From Chara braunii (Eukaryota; Streptophyta; Charophyceae; Charales; Characeae), in assembly GCA_003427395.1 (NCBI GenBank), contig BFEA01000038.1, positions 3,829,807 through 3,851,357 of the forward strand: 21,551 bases of DNA, in the 5' to 3' direction. The translations under genes and the position numbers were made by a program. Below, piece by piece: positions 19,261 through 21,551 of this stretch (its first letter is position 1; each line of letters starts with the position of its first letter). The notes under the pieces are model-generated. The model saw only the letters and a list, made by a program, of their open reading frames with translations. It was not told the origin of the DNA and made no database searches.

Positions 19261-19425
19261 TCGCGGAGAGAGCAGGAATGAGGAGCGGCGGGAGCGCTGC
19301 GATGGCAAGATTGACGCGAGGAGGAGGTGGGCGGACACGCCGGCGGGTCTTGCAGAAAGAGCAGAAACGAGGAGCGGTGGGAGCGCTGCGACGATAAGAT
19401 TGACGTGAGGAGGTGATGGGAGAGG
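19261..19425. repeat. 89 bp tandem duplication, CpG-rich
   Basis: The block beginning TCGCGGAGAGAGCAGGAATG (19261) recurs at 19350 as TTGCAGAAAGAGCAGAAACG, an offset of 89 bases. The best-conserved core is AGGAGCGG-GGGAGCGCTGCGA followed by AAGATTGACG and GAGGAGG. The visible differences are mostly G/A and C/T changes, several at CpG sites. The GAGCGCT core also occurs in the adjacent hairpin. Confidence 0.8.
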
Positions 19426-19845
19426 GTGTGTCCGGACGTCGTTGGGCAGTGCATCTCACATCAAGGGCTTAGTGGGGAGGAGGAATACGGTGGGTGGGAG
19501 AATAGGGGAGGTAAGGGTTTCACGGGCTGGAGGGGGAGGGCTACTAGGAAGAAGGGGGAGGATGACATCCGCAACGTGGACTCCCCCTCATCTCTTCGGG
19601 CTACCTGCGAGGGGCGGCTGGCGGGCTTAGCGGCTTAATCTCGCGACGTGGTTTGGTATGCTGCGACGACAATCCTAGTTGCGGTCATATTATCATCATC
19701 GTTCGGTCTATTTGGTTGGTTGAATGGTTGTCAATCACAGGCCGCCGAGTTGCTTGAAGAGCCGATGAAGCGAGGAGGTGAGGTTTGGAGAGAGGGGGGG
19801 TATATTTAGGGTTGTCACGGGTAAGTTGTTTTTCTCTTCAGTCTG
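19426..19845. other. CpG-rich to AT-rich transition, no gene
   Basis: G-rich on the plus strand to about 19640 (GGGGAGG runs), then mixed. The composition would suit a CpG island or 5' leader, but I see no coding exon, splice pair or TATA context that I can support. A sequence resembling a splice donor and acceptor (GTAAGT ... CTTCAG, about 19821-19841) is too close together to be an intron. Confidence 0.35.
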
Positions 19846-19997
19846 GCCTTGATGGATTCTTAACATGGAAATTCTTAGATAGTGCTTGTCTGTCTCGATA
19901 TTTGTCTGATTACTTGTATGATCATTCTAAGTCGATTCCATCTAATGATGATGATCCAATATTGGTGCCATGGTGGTTTATGTTTTTTACGTTGTAA
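19846..19997 (+). pseudogene. Possible Ty1/copia gag N-terminal fragment
   Basis: The open frame ends LDGFLTWKFLDSACLSRYLS, then DYLYDHSKSIPSNDDDPILV, PWWFMFF and a stop at 19995-19997. The pattern L-D-G-x-L-T-W-K followed by a basic segment and a Trp resembles the N-terminus of plant copia gag proteins (DUF4219/UBN2 type: LDGxNYLxW...). Nothing further of a copia element is seen; the next bases are AT-rich repeats. The family call is tentative. Confidence 0.35.
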
Positions 19998-20041
19998 TCC
20001 TTGTAATTCATAGGATAATTTTTTCTGTTTAGCATATTTTT

Positions 20042-20330
20042 GATCTACAGTTTGAGCATTGTTCTGATTAGCATCTTCCTGATCTAAGGTCTGAGTGTTT
20101 TTCTGAACTCTATGTTCGGAAAATCAGTGTCGAAAGTCCGGATGGACATCATAATTGTTTCTCTATTGCGTTTTTCTCATTTACTGTCTTGATTGTTGAT
20201 TCGTTGTCGGCCTAGAAGCTCCTGATTACTGTCTGAGTGACCTTCTTTTCCTTGATTTACAGTCTGAGTGATTTTTTGAACTAGGGTTCTGGAAATCAAA
20301 GTCGAAAGTCTGTGAGGACATCAGAATCTA
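20042..20330. repeat. Direct repeat pair with GAT(C/T)TACAGTCTGAGTG motif
   Basis: The block 20081-20150 recurs at 20254-20322 (offset 172-173): both read GAT(C/T)TA(A/C)(A/G)GTCTGAGTG, then a T-rich stretch and GAAC, a TTC(G/T)G(A/G)AAATCA-like piece, GTCGAAAGTC and GGACATCA. A shorter related module precedes each (20042 GATCTACAGTTTGAGCATT; 20224 GATTACTGTCTGAGTGACC). This is an old tandem duplication of noncoding sequence. Confidence 0.75.
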
Positions 20331-20619
20331 CTTCCTATTTAGTTATTCTTTTTGAAATTTCGTTTTGAATTGGATGCCAAAAATTCATGACCTAAATTAC
20401 CTTGATTACTAATTGATCTCATCTTTAAAGTTCATTTCTCAAAAAAATGATACAGATTCGATTTTCCATGAAAAGATCTACGACTGTGGTGGTGCTTTTT
20501 CTGTTGATGATTGCCTAGGGGGAAACTATAATGGGTGGATGAAAAGAATGAAAAGGGACTTTCAACAGATGGGAGATGTCGGTTAAGGTGAGTAGGTCAG
20601 GAGGACGATTTTGGGACGA

Positions 20620-21310
20620 CATAGACCGGTGCTGGAGCTGTGCTCTGTGACCCAGGGGGAGCTTGAGGTCCATGGAGTTATGCCGAGGGTGGACGGCATA
20701 ACCAGATCGTCCAACGTAGTTGGCATCGGGGTGTGGACCCTGTAACCCGTTTAGGGGTTTGCCGCTAAAGGAATTGTCGAGGGAGGAAGGCACTTCCTGT
20801 CCGCCAGAACTACTAGGTTGGTCGGTACTGGGGTGGGTTGTGGTGCCCTGTTACGCTAGCAGAGGGGGGTATGAGACCAAGTGAGTTCTAGTACGAGGTC
20901 TGAAAGCCGGCACCGACGGTCCACTTGTTCAGAGGGGGATCTTAGGATAGTTGGTATTAATTTCTAATTTTGACCCCCCTTTTTTCTGAATTTTATCCTG
21001 TTTGGCCGTTGAGGGGGACCTGTGATTGTTTAGGATTTTGGGGTTTCTATCAACTTTTCCCAGGGCTGCTTTGAAGTTGTTATACTCAGTGATCTGCGGT
21101 TGTTCGATGCCAGAATGATGCTGGCCGGTGCTGGGTGTAACCTGTTGACGCAGGAGCGTGAGGCCTGATAGAGAGATTTGGGGATGCTTTGGGGTGGGCA
21201 TCTCACGGGACAACCAAGGTTTGTTGCTGGAATAACGCTGGCCGGAGCTCGGGCGAGTTGTGTTGCCCTGTAACCCAGCAGGAAGTGGGGGTGTGAGGCC
21301 TGGAAGAGCT
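20620..21310. repeat. Diverged interspersed repeats (CTGGCCGG...CCTGTAACCCAG)
   Basis: A degenerate module recurs at about 20626, 20722, 20830, 21121 and 21238: GCTGGCCGG(T/A)GCT, then GGG-rich sequence, (G)CCCTGTAACCCAGCAGG and often GAGGCCTG. The best pair is 21121 and 21238 (117 bases apart), both opening CTGGCCGG and closing with GTGAGGCCTG. No frame is coding. It could be a diverged minisatellite or LTR-internal repeats. The window ends 240 bases later without a boundary. Confidence 0.6.
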
Positions 21311-21551
21311 CGGCATGGAGTAAGACGACTTTGAGGAACTCTGGAAAGGTTTGTTAGGGAGGTCGAGATTTTTGGATTTTCTTCTAGGACCCCGTCGGTC
21401 TATTCTAAAAAACGAAACGAGGTGAGTGGGAGAAGGAGATGGTGGGATATCATGCGTCCTACTAGTGAGGGGGCTAGCTGGTAGGATTGAAATAGGGTAT
21501 AGCAGCAGTAGAGATGGTGGCTCTGCTGCAGTAAGTCTTGCCGGAGTGAGG

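Noticed and set aside
19821-19841. Spliceosomal intron (GTAAGT to CTTCAG)
   Set aside because: About 21 bases is too short for splicing, and there is no supported exon on the left side.
20881-20920. Second rRNA fragment (CTAGTACGAGG resembling the sarcin-ricin area)
   Set aside because: Only about ten bases match and the flanks do not follow rRNA order.

Overview
This is a eukaryotic nuclear window with no intact protein gene that I can support. It is a graveyard of broken retroelements with tandem duplications, one rRNA fragment and tRNA-derived (SINE-like) sequence. Coding remnants carry stops and frameshifts every few dozen to a hundred codons. The Ty3/gypsy gag and pol remnants closely resemble, from memory, retroelement polyproteins common among predicted proteins of the charophyte alga Chara braunii. 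A repeat-rich streptophyte alga or land plant is therefore my best guess; this is inference, not a database result.

Layout. 1-125: T tract and a cluster of GTAC-core motifs. 126-2595: AT-rich, no gene. About 2595-2985 (minus): diverged fragment of nuclear 25S/28S rRNA. 3123-3475 (minus): two tRNA-like segments with Pol III box A/B spacing. 3480-5010: nothing identified. 5011-6444: two tandem copies of a roughly 716 bp noncoding unit with internal 42 bp subrepeats and a conserved hairpin. 6650-9536 (minus): decayed gag ending in a CCHC zinc knuckle, split by a ~360 bp insertion (7251-7613) made of TTCGCG/CGAACG palindromes. 9801-13740 (minus): decayed gypsy pol (RT, RNase H, integrase) containing an exact-length 390 bp in-frame tandem duplication of the integrase zinc-finger region. 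13740-14832 (minus): three tandem, diverged slices of a LINE-type AP endonuclease domain. 14940-16300 (minus): a second, different gag-like remnant with a damaged zinc knuckle, interrupted by a C18 tract. 17018-17240 (plus): RT fragment of another gypsy element, abutting an 18 bp perfect palindrome. 17340-19190: GC/C-rich, no gene. 19202-19425: GC-rich 14 bp hairpin and an 89 bp tandem duplication. About 19850-19997 (plus): possible Ty1/copia gag N-terminus. 20041-21310: two sets of diverged direct repeats.

How the parts relate. The pol and the first gag lie on the same strand but in the order pol then gag, opposite to a normal gag-pol element. This suggests a head-to-tail junction of two related copies, with only about 260 bp between them. 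Catalytic residues are lost in several independent ways: RT YxDD deleted, integrase DDE glutamate changed to lysine, zinc-finger His changed to Tyr, endonuclease Asp changed to Asn. Nothing here could act autonomously. The most informative observations concern the timing and mechanism of decay: local duplications whose copies share some lesions and differ in others.
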